A stretch of DNA of 64,000 bases from Streptomyces marianii (lineage in GTDB: Bacteria; Actinomycetota; Actinomycetes; Streptomycetales; Streptomycetaceae), in NCBI RefSeq assembly GCF_005795905.1, contig NZ_VAWE01000001.1, positions 3,828,001 to 3,892,000 of the forward strand, written 5' to 3'. The notes under the pieces are model-generated. The model did not search any database and had not been told where the DNA came from. It saw nothing but the letters and a program-made list of their open reading frames with translations. The position numbers and the translations under genes are program-made. Below are positions 52,007-60,275 of this stretch, in pieces. Position 1 is the first letter of the stretch. Every line of letters begins with the position of its first letter.

Positions 52007-53368
52007 TCAGACGGTGTGTTCGTCGGCGACGGTGAGGGCGGCGTCGAGGGCGGCGAGGCCCTCCTTGGCCTCGGCCTCGGTGATGTTGCAGGCGGGGACG
52101 GCGTGGGTGCGGTTCATGTTGATGAAGGGCCACAGGCCGTTCTTCTTGCAGGCGGCGCCGAAGGCGGCCATCGGGGCGGCCGCTGCGCCGGTCGCGTTGT
52201 AGGGCACCAGCGGTTCCCGGGTGTCCCGGTTGCGCACCAGGTCCAGGGCCCAGAACGCGCCGAGGCCGCGCACCTCGCCGACGGAGGGATGGCGTTCGGC
52301 GAGTTCGCGCAGGCCGGGGCCGAGGACGTGCTCGCCGATGCGGGCGGCGTGCTCGACGACCTGCTCGTCCTCCATCACCCGGATCGTGGCGACGGCGGCG
52401 GCGCAGGCGAGCGGGTGGCCGGAGTAGGTGAGGCCGCCGGGGTAGGGGCGCTTGTCGAAGGTCGCCGCGATCTCGGCGGAGATGGCGACGCCGCCGAGCG
52501 GCACATAGCCGGAGTTCACGCCCTTGGCGAAGGTCATCAGGTCGGGCACGACGTCGTAGTGCTGGGCGGCGAACCAGGCGCCGGTGCGTCCGAAGCCCGC
52601 CATGACCTCGTCGAGGACGAACACGATGCCGTACCGGTCGCAGATCTCGCGGACGCCCGCGAGGTAGCCGGGCGGCGGGGTCATGATGCCCGCGGTACCG
52701 GGGATCGTCTCCAGCACGATCGCCGCGACGGTCTGCGGGCCCTCGAAGGCGATCGTGTCCTCCAGGTGCTGCAGCGCCCGCGCGCACTCCTCCGCCTCGG
52801 TGGTGGCGTAGAAGGGCGACCGGTACAGGAACGGCGCCCAGAAGTGGACGACACCGGCGGAGGCGGTGTCGGAGGCCCAGCGGCGCGGGTCCCCGGTGAG
52901 GTTGATCGCGGTGGAGGTGGCGCCGTGGTAGGAGCGGTACGCGGCGAGGACCTTCGCCCGGCCGGTGTGCAGCCGGGCCATGCGCACCGCGTTCTCGACC
53001 GCCTCGGCGCCACCGCTGGTGAAGAAGATCTTGTCCAGGTCGCCCGGGGTGCGCTCGGCTATCAGGCGGGCGGCTTCGGACCGGACGTCGACGGCGAACG
53101 CCGGGGCGAAGGTGGCCAGCCGGCCGGCCTGTTCCTGGATCGCCTCGACGACCCTCGGGTGCTGGTAGCCGATGTTGGTGTAGACGAGGCCGCTGGTGAA
53201 GTCGAGGTAGCGGTTGCCGTCGTAGTCCCAGAAGTACGAACCCTCCGCGCCGGCCACGGCGAGCGGGTCGATCAGGCCCTGGGCGGACCACGAATGGAAG
53301 ACGTGGGCACGGTCGGCAGCCTTCACGGCCGCGCCGGCCTGCGGGTCGGGTTCGACATGAGGGGTCAT
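52007..53368 (-). CDS. Class III PLP-dependent aminotransferase
   Basis: 453 residues. AGAEGSYFWDYDGNRYLDFTS near the start, FFTSGGAEAVENAVRMAR (phosphate-binding), YRSYHGATSTAINLTG, LDEVMAGFGRTGAWFA (PLP ring Asp), and the Schiff-base Lys in TFAKGVNSGYVPLGG. Length and motifs fit omega-amino-acid:pyruvate or putrescine/diamine-type transaminases. Substrate not assignable. Co-oriented with the GntR gene. Confidence 0.92.
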   Translation of the reverse strand: MTPHVEPDPQAGAAVKAADRAHVFHSWSAQGLIDPLAVAGAEGSYFWDYDGNRYLDFTSGLVYTNIGYQHPRVVEAIQEQAGRLATFAPAFAVDVRSEAARLIAERTPGDLDKIFFTSGGAEAVENAVRMARLHTGRAKVLAAYRSYHGATSTAINLTGDPRRWASDTASAGVVHFWAPFLYRSPFYATTEAEECARALQHLEDTIAFEGPQTVAAIVLETIPGTAGIMTPPPGYLAGVREICDRYGIVFVLDEVMAGFGRTGAWFAAQHYDVVPDLMTFAKGVNSGYVPLGGVAISAEIAATFDKRPYPGGLTYSGHPLACAAAVATIRVMEDEQVVEHAARIGEHVLGPGLRELAERHPSVGEVRGLGAFWALDLVRNRDTREPLVPYNATGAAAAPMAAFGAACKKNGLWPFINMNRTHAVPACNITEAEAKEGLAALDAALTVADEHTV

Positions 53369-53475
53369 ACAGCCAGGTTAGGGAGGGGCGGCTCGGAGCC
53401 GACATGGCCACCTTGTATGGCCTCGGCCACTTTCATGGGCAAGGTGTCGCGGCATGGGAACACGACCCGGGTATT

Positions 53476-53511
53476 TGACAGCACGCTGTCGTTATGACAG
53501 TCTACTGTCAT
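53476..53511. promoter_or_regulatory. Double palindrome upstream of the DJ-1/MarR operon
   Basis: TGACAG-CACG-CTGTCG and ATGACAG-TCTA-CTGTCAT, two inverted repeats 18 bases apart centre to centre, 38-70 bases upstream of the operon start. The spacing and symmetry suit a dimeric MarR repressor. A TTGACA box (53475-53480) lies inside. Confidence 0.7.
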
Positions 53512-53548
53512 CGGGGAGAACTTCTATCGCAGGGCCAGGGAGGCCGGC

Positions 53549-54199
53549 ATGACCGCCGACACGTCATCCGCCAGCAGCACCACCGCCGTCGCCGATACCG
53601 CGCCGGCCGGGCGGGCGGTCCACGTCGCCGTCTACGACACGTTCGCCGACTGGGAGACGGGGCACGCGACCGCCTGGCTCGCCCGCACCGGCCACACCGT
53701 GCGCACCGTCGGCCCCGACACGGACAGGCCGGTCACCACGATCGGCGGTCTGCGCATCCAGCCCGACCTGGGCCTCGACACCCTGCGGCCCGAGGACAGC
53801 GAGCTGCTCATCCTCACCGGGGCCGACCTGTGGGACACGGACGACGAGCTGGCGCCGTTCGCCCGCAAGGCGCGGGAGTTCCTGGACGCGGGGGTGCCCG
53901 TCGCCGCGATCTGCGGGGCCACGGCCGGGCTGGCCCGCGAGGGACTGCTGGACGACCGGAAGCACACCAGCGCCGTCCCGTTCTACCTGGCCGCCACGGG
54001 CTACGAGGGCGGCGAGTACTACGTCGACTCCGACGCCGTGACCGACGGCGACCTGATCACCGCCGGCCCGACCGAACCGGTGGCATTCGCCCGTGAAGTG
54101 CTCGGCAGGCTCGGGGCGTTCGAGGACGGCAAGCTCGACGCCTGGTACCGGCTGTTCCACGACTCCGACCCGGAGGCGTTCGAGGAGCTCAACGCATGA
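53549..54199 (+). CDS. DJ-1/PfpI-family protein (type 1 glutamine amidotransferase-like)
   Basis: 216 residues, ATG after AGGGAGG. VHVAVYDTFADWETGHATAW, LILTGADLWDTDDELAPFA, and the nucleophile elbow VAAICGATAGLA with Cys; these define the DJ-1/PfpI fold. Substrate unknown, often glyoxalase or stress chaperone activity in relatives. First gene of an operon with the MarR regulator (4-base ATGA overlap). Confidence 0.88.
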   Translation: MTADTSSASSTTAVADTAPAGRAVHVAVYDTFADWETGHATAWLARTGHTVRTVGPDTDRPVTTIGGLRIQPDLGLDTLRPEDSELLILTGADLWDTDDELAPFARKAREFLDAGVPVAAICGATAGLAREGLLDDRKHTSAVPFYLAATGYEGGEYYVDSDAVTDGDLITAGPTEPVAFAREVLGRLGAFEDGKLDAWYRLFHDSDPEAFEELNA

Positions 54200-54903
54200 C
54201 GGGCGGCAGACGCGACGGTGCGGGCCGCGGCCCGCACCGCGCACCGGCCCGGACGGACCACGAGCGGATCCGGGCGCCTCGGGGCCCCGGCGCCGCCCCG
54301 GCACCCGGGCCGGCACAGGGACCGGGCGGCAGCCCGGACCATGGCCCGCGCAACGGGCCGGACCACGAAACGGCCGTCGCACCCGCCCGGGAGCCGGCTG
54401 CGAAGCGGTCGGCCCGGGAGAGGCAGGAGATGCTCAGCACCGCCGCCATCAGCGTCTTCCGGCTCAACGGACAGTTCCTGGGCGTCGCGGAGGAGTTGGC
54501 CCGCCCGGCCGGGCTGACCTCCGCCTGGTGGCAGGTCCTCGGTGCCGTGCTGCCCGAGCCGCTTTCGGTCGCCGGTATCGCCCGCGCCATGGGCATCACC
54601 CGGCAGAGCGTGCAGCGGATCGCGGACCTGCTCGTCGGCAAGGGCCTCGCCGAGTACGTGCCGAACCCGGCGCACCGCCGCGCCAAGCTGCTCCGGCCCA
54701 CCGACGAGGGCAGGGCCGCGATCGACAGGATCAACCCGGGGCACGCCGAGTTCGCCGGGCGTCTCGCGGACCGGCTCGGCGACGAGCAGTTCACGGAGGC
54801 GGTACGGGTGCTGGAGCGGCTCTCCGCCGCGATGGAGGCGCTGGCATCCGACGGGCGGCAGGAGACCGCGGACGGGGACGGGCCCGCGGGGGCGAGCCGC
54901 TGA
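54196..54903 (+). CDS. MarR-family transcriptional regulator
   Basis: 235 residues. The first 75 residues are Ala/Pro/Arg-rich and disordered; the winged helix follows: VFRLNGQFLGVAEELARPAG, LTSAWWQVLGAVLPEPLSVAGIARAMGITRQSVQRIADLLVGKGLAEYVPNPAHRRAKLLRPTDEG. It probably binds the palindromes at 53476-53511 and represses its own operon until a ligand or oxidant is present. Confidence 0.88.
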   Translation: MTGGRRDGAGRGPHRAPARTDHERIRAPRGPGAAPAPGPAQGPGGSPDHGPRNGPDHETAVAPAREPAAKRSARERQEMLSTAAISVFRLNGQFLGVAEELARPAGLTSAWWQVLGAVLPEPLSVAGIARAMGITRQSVQRIADLLVGKGLAEYVPNPAHRRAKLLRPTDEGRAAIDRINPGHAEFAGRLADRLGDEQFTEAVRVLERLSAAMEALASDGRQETADGDGPAGASR

Positions 54904-55098
54904 CGCGCCCTCCACGCCCCGGCGGGCGGCGGCCCAAGCCCCCGGCGGCTCCCTCCTGGTGTGGACGGGGTCGCAACAGGCCGGAACGCGGGTGCGATCC
55001 AGCCTGATCCCGGCGGGAACGCGGTTGCCTGTGGGCGCCGGCTCGGGGCGCACTATTCTCGTGCGATCGGGCACGCGCACAGATCCGTACGCGCGCAC

Positions 55099-55124
55099 AC
55101 GTACACGCACACGTGCGTGTACGT
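55099..55124. promoter_or_regulatory. Perfect 12-bp inverted repeat upstream of the kinase gene
   Basis: ACGTACACGCAC, AC spacer, GTGCGTGTACGT, 42 bases before the kinase start. Could be an operator or leader hairpin; flanking sequence is also rich in ACGT/CACG steps. Confidence 0.6.
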
Positions 55125-55165
55125 CCACGTATGTCGCACGTATGTCGGGGGAGGGGCGCTCGGCC

Positions 55166-57109
55166 ATGGAGCAGCTGGCATCCGGAGATCCGCGCCGCAT
55201 CGGAGCGTACCGACTACTGGCCCGCCTGGGCGCCGGCGGCATGGGACAGGTCTATCTGGCCCGCTCCGACCGGGGCCGTACGGTCGCCGTCAAACTGGTA
55301 CGGCGGGAGCTCGCCGAGCAGGAGGAGTTCCGCAGCCGGTTCCGGCAGGAGGTCGCGGCCGCCCGCCGGGTCGGCGGAGCCTGGACGGCTCCGGTGCTGG
55401 ACGCGGACACCGAGGCCGAGGTGCCGTGGGTGGCGACGGGCTATGTCGCCGGGCCGTCCCTCCACTCGGTGGTCTCCGGTGGACGGAGCGGCCCGGCCCA
55501 CGGGCCGCTGCCCGAGCACTCCGTACGCACCCTCGCCGCCGGACTGGCCCGTGCGCTGACGGACATCCACAGCGCGGGCATCGTGCACCGCGACCTGAAG
55601 CCGTCCAATGTCCTGATCACCATCGACGGGCCCCGGGTCATCGACTTCGGCATCGCCCGCGCCCTGGAGACCGTCGCCGACGGCGGACTGACCCGCACCG
55701 GGGCGCTGGTCGGCTCGCCCGGGTTCATGGCCCCTGAACAGGTCCGGGGCGACCGGATCACCCCGGCCTGCGACGTGTTCTGCCTCGGCTCGGTCCTGGC
55801 GTACGCGGCGGGCGGGCGGCTGCCGTTCGGCTCCGCGGACAGCGGCGTCCACGCGCAGATGTTCCGCATCGCCGAGGAGGAGCCGGATCTGTCCGGGGTC
55901 CCGGAGTCGCTGCGGGAGCTGATACGGGACTGCCTGCGCAAGGAGCCCGGAGCCCGGCCCACGCTGGAGCGGATCCGGGAGCGGGCGGGGGGCGTGTCGG
56001 AGGACTCCAGCGTGCCGTGGCTCCCGGGCGCCCTCATCGCCCAACTCGGCAGCCACGCGGTGAAACTGCTGGAGGTCGAGCACCCGGAGAGCTTCACGGA
56101 CGCCACGGGGGCAGGCCCTGCGGCAGGGGCGCCGGCGCCCGGATTCGGTCAGCGCTCCCCGGACGCCGTGCAAGGCCCGCCGGCGCCGGGTCATGCAGCG
56201 CACGATGCCGCGGCACAGGGCTCCCCGGCGCAGTTCCCCGTCGACGGCGCGCGGGCCGCCGCGGGCGGCAATCCACCGCCCGGTGACCTGCCCTCCGCGC
56301 CGGGACACCCGGGCGGCGCCCAGGGCGCGGCGGGTGTGCCGGGTGTGCACGCCCTTCCCACGATGGCCGGCCCTCCGACTCCTCCCCCGGGCCCGGCGCC
56401 CACCCCCACACCGTCCCCGCCTCCCGGATGGGCGGCGCACCATCCGGCGCCCGCCCCGCACACCCCGCACACCCCGCACTCCGCAGCCCCTCCGTACGGC
56501 ACCCATCCGCAGTACGGCCCGCCGTCCGTGCCCGGGGCGCAGCGCAGTGACAGACGGGGCACGGTGGCTCTCGTCGCCGTGGCGGTGGTGGTCGCGGTGG
56601 CGGCCGGCAGCTCGGTCTACGCGCTCATGAACGGCGAGCACACGCGTTCCCCCGCCGCACCGGGCCCGTCGACGTCAGCGCCCCGCTCGCCCGGCGCCTC
56701 CGGGGGACAGGACGGGCCGACCGCCGACGACACGCCCGCGACGACGGAGCCCTCCTCCACCGCACGCGCCGGGATCGTGCCGGAGGAGTACAGGGGCACC
56801 TGGCAGGCAGAGTTCACCACCGCGGACGGCAACACCAACACGCGGATCATGACCATCACCAGCGGCTCCGCCGGCGACACCGTCATGACGCTGAGCGGGC
56901 GGGGAGCCAACTACGACTGCCGCTGGTCCGCCACCCTGCGCGCCTCCGGCCCGCCCCTCGAACTCGGCCCGACGCAGGTCACCTTCGGCGACCGCCGGAG
57001 CTGCTCGCCGGGCCAGTGGAGCCGTCTCGACATGCCCGACGACCGGACGATCGTGCGCGAGCTGGTCGGCTCGGGGGGAGAGCCGCTGACGTACACGAAG
57101 GTGGGCTGA
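55166..57109 (+). CDS. Transmembrane Ser/Thr protein kinase (PknB type)
   Basis: 647 residues from ATG 55166, chosen for GGGGGAGGGG upstream. Kinase domain to about residue 270: LLARLGAGGMGQVYLARSD (Gly loop), VAVKLV (Lys), HRDLKPSNVLI, DFGIARA, GSPGFMAPEQ. Then a Pro/Ala-rich juxtamembrane part of about 180 residues, a membrane helix (VALVAVAVVVAVAAGSSVYAL) and an extracellular domain with IVPEEYRGTWQAEFTTADGN. No PASTA repeats. Signals to cytoplasmic targets on an external cue. Confidence 0.93.
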   Translation: MEQLASGDPRRIGAYRLLARLGAGGMGQVYLARSDRGRTVAVKLVRRELAEQEEFRSRFRQEVAAARRVGGAWTAPVLDADTEAEVPWVATGYVAGPSLHSVVSGGRSGPAHGPLPEHSVRTLAAGLARALTDIHSAGIVHRDLKPSNVLITIDGPRVIDFGIARALETVADGGLTRTGALVGSPGFMAPEQVRGDRITPACDVFCLGSVLAYAAGGRLPFGSADSGVHAQMFRIAEEEPDLSGVPESLRELIRDCLRKEPGARPTLERIRERAGGVSEDSSVPWLPGALIAQLGSHAVKLLEVEHPESFTDATGAGPAAGAPAPGFGQRSPDAVQGPPAPGHAAHDAAAQGSPAQFPVDGARAAAGGNPPPGDLPSAPGHPGGAQGAAGVPGVHALPTMAGPPTPPPGPAPTPTPSPPPGWAAHHPAPAPHTPHTPHSAAPPYGTHPQYGPPSVPGAQRSDRRGTVALVAVAVVVAVAAGSSVYALMNGEHTRSPAAPGPSTSAPRSPGASGGQDGPTADDTPATTEPSSTARAGIVPEEYRGTWQAEFTTADGNTNTRIMTITSGSAGDTVMTLSGRGANYDCRWSATLRASGPPLELGPTQVTFGDRRSCSPGQWSRLDMPDDRTIVRELVGSGGEPLTYTKVG

Positions 57110-57126
57110 GCCCGAGGTGGGCCGGG

Positions 57127-57256
57127 CCGGCCGACACGGGCGGAGCACGGCTGACCGGGACGGGCGGGTGCTGCCGACAGGGGCGGAGCACGGCTGAGCA
57201 GACCTGGACGTACCGGAGGGGCCGGGTACGGCCGACACAAGCGGGGCACGGCTGAA
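57127..57256. repeat. Three imperfect tandem repeats between convergent genes
   Basis: GCCGACACGGGCGGAGCACG with following GCTGA occurs three times at about 50-60-base spacing, with small changes, between the kinase stop and the CapA stop. Confidence 0.65.
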
Positions 57257-57288
57257 GCACACCGGGACGGGCCGGGGGTGGGTCGGGC

Positions 57289-58416
57289 TCAGCGGCGGTT
57301 CCAGCGGAGGGCGAGCGTCCCGTCCCCGCCGAGCTCGGGCTCCACCTGGGTGCCGAACGCGCGCCCGGCCCTGCTCAGCACCTCGCACAGCCAGCCGGAG
57401 TCCGACGGCGACGCATGGTGGAGGGTCATCCGCCGCGCCTGCATGGGCACGATCCGCAGGGCCGCCAGCTCGCCGGTCGCCGCGTCCAGCGTGGGGAAGT
57501 AGAGCAGTCGCAGGTCGTCGCGGTAACGCTCGTAGCCCGTGATGCCCTCGTAGTCGTCGATGAGGTCGCCGCAGCCGTACAGGATGAGCTTTCCGCGGTG
57601 CACCTGGAGCGGCCGGGGATGGTGGGAGGAGTGCCCGTGGACGAGGTCCACGCCGCCCTCGACGAGCCGGTGGGCGAAACCGCTCTGGCTCTGCGACACC
57701 CCGTACCCCCAGTTCGAGCCCCAGTGGATCGACACGACTGCGAGGTCGCCGGGCTCGCGCACCTCGCGCAGCCGCCGGACGAGCACGTCGGCGCTGCGGA
57801 CCGACAGGTCGGGGACGTAGTCGACGCCCGGCCTTTCCTCGGCCGCCGCCCAGCGCGAGGGGACCCCGGCCGACGCCATCCCGCACGACAGGACCAGCAC
57901 CCGGCCCCCGCTCCTGGTGGGAACCGCGACCGGCCGCTGTGCCTCGGCCCGGTCCCGTCCGGCCCCGGCCGGCCCGAGACCGGCGCGGCCGAGCACGTCC
58001 ACGGTCTCCTCCAGGCCGCGCAGTCCGAAGTCCAGCACGTGGTTGTTGGCGAGCGCGCACACGTCGGGCCGCGCGGCCGCCAGGAACGGCAGGTTGTCCG
58101 GGTGCATCCGGTACGTCACCGCCTTGCCCGAGGCGAAGTCGTCGCTGGTCGTGACGCTGCTCTCCAGGTCGATCACACGGACGTCCGGGTCGAACCGGTC
58201 CAGCACGCCGAGCGCCGCACCCCAGGGCCAGGTGTAGTCGACGGGGCGCGGGATCGCCCCGTTCACCGCCTCCGCGAGCGCCACGTAGTCCCGGGCGTCC
58301 CGGATGTAGCTCTCCCGCAGCGCGGGATCACCGGGGTGCGGAAGGATCTGGTCGACACCCCGGCCCGGCATGACGTCGCCGCAGACGAACAGCGTCACGA
58401 GATCCCGGCCGTTCAT
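57289..58416 (-). CDS. CapA family protein (metallophosphoesterase-like)
   Basis: 375 residues. VTLFVCGDVMPGRGVDQILP, VRVIDLESSVTTSDDFASGK, ANNHVLDFGLRGLEETVDVL, VVSIHWGSNWGYGVS, and DLVHGHSSHHPRPLQVHRGK give the metal-ligand order (Asp, Glu, Asn-His, His, His-x-His) of CapA/PgsA proteins. Relatives are linked to polyglutamate synthesis or capsule, but no signal peptide is seen and no cluster is near. Confidence 0.88.
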   Translation of the reverse strand: MNGRDLVTLFVCGDVMPGRGVDQILPHPGDPALRESYIRDARDYVALAEAVNGAIPRPVDYTWPWGAALGVLDRFDPDVRVIDLESSVTTSDDFASGKAVTYRMHPDNLPFLAAARPDVCALANNHVLDFGLRGLEETVDVLGRAGLGPAGAGRDRAEAQRPVAVPTRSGGRVLVLSCGMASAGVPSRWAAAEERPGVDYVPDLSVRSADVLVRRLREVREPGDLAVVSIHWGSNWGYGVSQSQSGFAHRLVEGGVDLVHGHSSHHPRPLQVHRGKLILYGCGDLIDDYEGITGYERYRDDLRLLYFPTLDAATGELAALRIVPMQARRMTLHHASPSDSGWLCEVLSRAGRAFGTQVEPELGGDGTLALRWNRR

Positions 58417-58616
58417 GCGGCAATCTTCCCACGCATGACCGTTTTGTACGGGTGTACGGACACTCGGGCACGGGGCGCTCAGGGTGCACGGGGCGCACGG
58501 GAAGGGCCGCCGGCGCCAGTCCCGTCACACTCCGCAGCCGGGACGGCCCGCCGGTCCGAGCGCCGGAGAGCCCCACGGCGCTCCCCGGCCACCAGGCCGA
58601 CGCCGCGGAGACGCTG

Positions 58617-59024
58617 TCAGCCCAGCAGCTCGCAGGCCGCCGTGCACAGCAGCAGCGGGTGCACGAAGCGGTCGTTCGCGACGGGCGGGACACGCCAGGC
58701 CAGAGGCCAGGTCGGCCCGTCGAGCGCCGGGACGGGTACGTAACCGACGCCTCCGGCACCCGAGTTGTAACGGGTCACCCCGCGCGGCCACGAGCGGTGG
58801 GCCGTACTGGCCGCCGGGAGCAGGAAGTAGACGCCGCGGCAGCCGTTCGCCTCGGTGACGATGGGACCGGGGTCGCCGCCCGTCATACGGTCCAGCAGAT
58901 CGGCCAGCCGGCGTCCGTCGTCGCCGTCGACGCGTACGGCGTCGAAATGCACGCCCGCCTTGCGGAGCCGGAATCCGGAGACCGGGATCCAGTCCACGTC
59001 CACTCGTCGATTATCCGTATTCAC
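58617..59024 (-). CDS. Conserved hypothetical protein next to XRE/DUF397
   Basis: 135 residues from GTG 59024. DWIPVSGFRLRKAGVHFDAV, ADLLDRMTGGDPGPIVTEAN, YFLLPAASTAHRSWPRGVTR and DGPTWPLAWRVPPVANDRFV. Similar to a Streptomyces family that sits divergent to XRE-DUF397 pairs and resembles the N-terminal part of primase/polymerase-like proteins. Function unknown. Confidence 0.7.
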   Translation of the reverse strand: MNTDNRRVDVDWIPVSGFRLRKAGVHFDAVRVDGDDGRRLADLLDRMTGGDPGPIVTEANGCRGVYFLLPAASTAHRSWPRGVTRYNSGAGGVGYVPVPALDGPTWPLAWRVPPVANDRFVHPLLLCTAACELLG

Positions 59025-59167
59025 GGCGACAGTGTGATGCCGCCCGGATAGCGTTCTCCATAGCCTTGCGAGGCAGGTCGGACACTCTTTGACCTGCGCG
59101 AACCTGCCTTGATCAAGGTCGAATTCGGCGGGGACGGATGGAGACCGGTTGAGTCCGGTTGAGTCGA

Positions 59168-60016
59168 ATGGTGATCGCAATGGCGCGAGCGGAGAACAAA
59201 CAACTGGCGGGTCCTACGGCACGGCTCGTGGCGGACGTCGCCCGCAAGTTGCGCGTACGGAAAGGCTGGACGCAGGAGCAGCTCGGGAAGGAGATCGGCT
59301 TCACGGGTTCGGCGGTGAGCGCGATGGAGACGGGCGCACAGCCGGCGAGCGACGCGATGCTGGTGCAGCTGGAGCGGGTGCTCGGCGACGGGATGGACAT
59401 CTTCGAGCAGGCGAGGACGTACGTACGGCTGGAGAAGTACCCGGCGCAGTTCAAGGACTACGCGCTGCTGGAGCAGAAGGCGGTCGGGCTCCATCTGTAC
59501 GCGACGCTCGTGGTCCACGGACTGTTCCAGACGGAGGAGTACGCGCGGGCGCTGATCGGCGGCGGGTATCCGCCGCTGCCGGAGCAGCGGGTGGAGGAAC
59601 TGGTCGACGCGCGGTTGGCGCGGCGGGCACTCTTCGAGCGGGAGCCGGTGGCGCTGATCGAGGTGGTGCTGGAGGAATCGGTGTTACGGCGGACGATCGG
59701 CACCCATGAGGTCATGCGTGGCCAGATGCGGCACCTTGCGCAGTGCGCGCGGCGGCGTAACGTGACGTTGCAGGTGCTGCCGTTGGAGGCGGGGATGGGT
59801 GGGGAGTACGCCGGCGATCGCGGCGCGATGGAGCTGGTGGAGACGCCGGAGCACGACCACCTGGTCTTCCTGGAGATCCAGGGTGAGAGCCTGCTGATCA
59901 AGGAGCCCGCAAAGGTGAGTACGTTGACTCAGCGGTATGCGAAGATCCGGGCACAGGCCCTGGGCCCTCGTGAATCGCTTGGCCTCATCGAGCAGTTGGC
60001 AGGAGAGCAGAGATGA
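59168..60016 (+). CDS. Helix-turn-helix protein with DUF5753 domain
   Basis: 282 residues from ATG 59168 (59180 also possible). XRE helix-turn-helix LRVRKGWTQEQLGKEIGFTGSAVSAMETGAQP, then the DUF5753 ligand-like domain with LYATLVVHGLFQTEEYARAL, VLEESVLRRTIGTHEVMRGQ and LQVLPLEAGMGGEYAGDRG. These regulators form numerous pairs with DUF397 proteins in streptomycetes (bldB/whiJ type). Overlaps the DUF397 gene by 4 bases. Confidence 0.92.
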   Translation: MVIAMARAENKQLAGPTARLVADVARKLRVRKGWTQEQLGKEIGFTGSAVSAMETGAQPASDAMLVQLERVLGDGMDIFEQARTYVRLEKYPAQFKDYALLEQKAVGLHLYATLVVHGLFQTEEYARALIGGGYPPLPEQRVEELVDARLARRALFEREPVALIEVVLEESVLRRTIGTHEVMRGQMRHLAQCARRRNVTLQVLPLEAGMGGEYAGDRGAMELVETPEHDHLVFLEIQGESLLIKEPAKVSTLTQRYAKIRAQALGPRESLGLIEQLAGEQR

Positions 60017-60255
60017 GCAGCACCCTGCGCTGGTTCAAGTCCAGCTACAGCGACAGCGGCGGCGGCAGCTGCGTCGAAGTGGCCTTCGACTGGCGCAAGT
60101 CGTCCTACAGCAGCGACTGCACCGGCGCCTGCGTCGAGGTCGCCGCCTGCCCCCACGCCGTCCACGTCCGCGACTCCAAGGACCCCGAGGGCCCGGTCTT
60201 CACCGTGGCCCCCGGGGCCTGGGCGGCGTTCGTCGGCCACGCCGCCGGGGCGTAG
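60013..60255 (+). CDS. DUF397 protein with duplicated motif
   Basis: 80 residues. ATGA overlap with the regulator. The DUF397 signature appears twice: RWFKSSYSDSGGGSCVEVAF and DWRKSSYSSDCTGACVEVAA; ends VHVRDSKDPEGPVFTVAPGAW. The first copy lacks the rest of the domain, so it is a partial internal duplication. Probable partner of the XRE protein. Confidence 0.9.
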   Translation: MSSTLRWFKSSYSDSGGGSCVEVAFDWRKSSYSSDCTGACVEVAACPHAVHVRDSKDPEGPVFTVAPGAWAAFVGHAAGA

Positions 60256-60275
60256 CCGACAGGCCCGGGAGCCGG

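Noticed and set aside
49625..53497. A 1290-codon open frame on the plus strand over the hypothetical, GntR and aminotransferase genes
   Set aside because: Antisense shadow of GC-rich genes; its composition is low-complexity and the minus-strand frames hold clear catalytic motifs.
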